Source: Dechloromonas sp. HYN0024 (lineage in GTDB: Bacteria > Pseudomonadota > Gammaproteobacteria > Burkholderiales > Rhodocyclaceae). Taken from it: DNA of 64,000 bases. The notes below the pieces were generated by a model. It worked only from the letters and a program-made list of their open reading frames with translations, searched no databases and was not told where the DNA came from. Below, piece after piece: positions 63,342 to 64,000 of this stretch. Within the stretch, counting starts at the first letter, position 1; each line of letters begins with the position of its first letter. The stretch is from NCBI RefSeq assembly GCF_003441615.1, contig NZ_CP031842.1, positions 2,173,501-2,237,500 on the forward strand, written 5' to 3'. A program made the position numbers and the translations under genes.

Positions 63342-63455
63342 GTCTGGCGTTGACCTACTTTCGCGAGCGGAAGCTCACTATCATTGGCGCGTTTCTGTTT
63401 CACGGTCCTGTTCGGGAAGGGAAGGGGTGGTACCAGAAGGCTATTGACGCCAGAC
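63342..63455 (-). rRNA. rrf: 5S ribosomal RNA
   Basis: The leftward transcript begins and ends with the complementary GTCTGGCG and CGCCAGAC, giving the helix I stem, and spans about 114 bases. The interior has the conserved TTCCCGAACAGGACCGTGAA segment and the GCGCCAATGATAGT loop region. Ends may shift by a few bases after processing. About 105 bases of spacer without a tRNA separate it from the 23S gene. Confidence 0.93.
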
Positions 63456-63560
63456 GTAACTTGTATGCATGCCGGTTTTGATGTCGTCATGCGCAAAATG
63501 GGGAAGGTTGTTTTGTTGTGACTGCGGATATGAGTTACATGCAGTGTATTACAAGGTTAT

Positions 63561-64000
<440 letters not shown>

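Noticed and set aside
63457..63560. tRNA in the 23S-5S spacer
   Set aside because: No cloverleaf, CCA end or T-loop sequence could be found.

Overview
The window reads as a chromosomal segment of a high-GC Gram-negative bacterium, most likely a betaproteobacterium and probably in the Rhodocyclales (Dechloromonas/Azonexus-like). This rests on gene content: an rsxABCDGE operon with nth nearby, adjacent aat and bpt, a DUF1841 gene, an Mla-type lipid transporter with a STAS-fused permease, many c-di-GMP genes, and quinone-linked class 2 PyrD. No 16S rRNA is present, so the lineage is inferred.

Layout. 1-3.7 kb: Mla-type ABC genes and exopolyphosphatase, all leftward. 3.9-5.2 kb: one complete IS110-family (IS1111-group) insertion sequence sitting beside the prpE terminator. 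5.3-9.3 kb: prpE, a REC/degenerate-GGDEF protein and acuI. 9.4-15.3 kb: NlpC/P60 peptidase, ankyrin protein, aat-bpt, a MliC/YbaY fusion, MaoC-like dehydratase, lemA and two TPM-domain genes. 15.4-22.9 kb: an orphan membrane protein, then a leftward seven-gene signalling cluster with both a diguanylate cyclase and an HD-GYP protein. 23.1-25.4 kb: acylphosphatase and kup. 25.5-32.1 kb: a CzcCBA-type metal efflux operon (pump gene frameshifted), with a divergent ankyrin-DUF411 pair. 32.1-38.6 kb: YkgJ protein, then a tolC-macA-macB-type operon ending in a Tat-exported FccB-like flavoprotein. 38.8-46 kb: ankyrin protein, pyrD and rsxABCDGE (rsxB frameshifted). 46-53 kb: RlmN-like enzyme, PAS-PAS-GGDEF, nth, FIST, DUF1841, a lone GspE-type ATPase and a cysteine-repeat secreted protein. 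53-61 kb: a large MASE3 hybrid kinase, DUF3820, TauE/SafE and MFS transporters, YgjP-type peptidase and dbpA. 61-64 kb: htpG behind a textbook sigma-32 promoter, then 5S rRNA and the 3' end of 23S rRNA of a leftward rRNA operon.

The strongest unusual signal is the insertion sequence. Its ends can be fixed by a perfect 14-bp inverted repeat flanked on both sides by the dinucleotide CT. Its 3' non-coding segment folds into a stem whose internal loop carries two strands that match the two genomic flanks (9 of 10 and 9 of 11 bases). This is the arrangement expected of a bridge RNA/seekRNA target-binding loop, so the guide and the site it chose can both be read here.

Two genes (the RND pump and rsxB) each lack one base in a short G or C run. 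In both cases adding one base restores a full family-length protein, so sequence error is as likely as true mutation. Other points of interest are a degenerate GGDEF protein that keeps its c-di-GMP inhibitory site, an excisionase-like HTH fused to a receiver, a likely leaderless NlpC/P60 mRNA, and a secreted protein built of three four-cysteine repeats.
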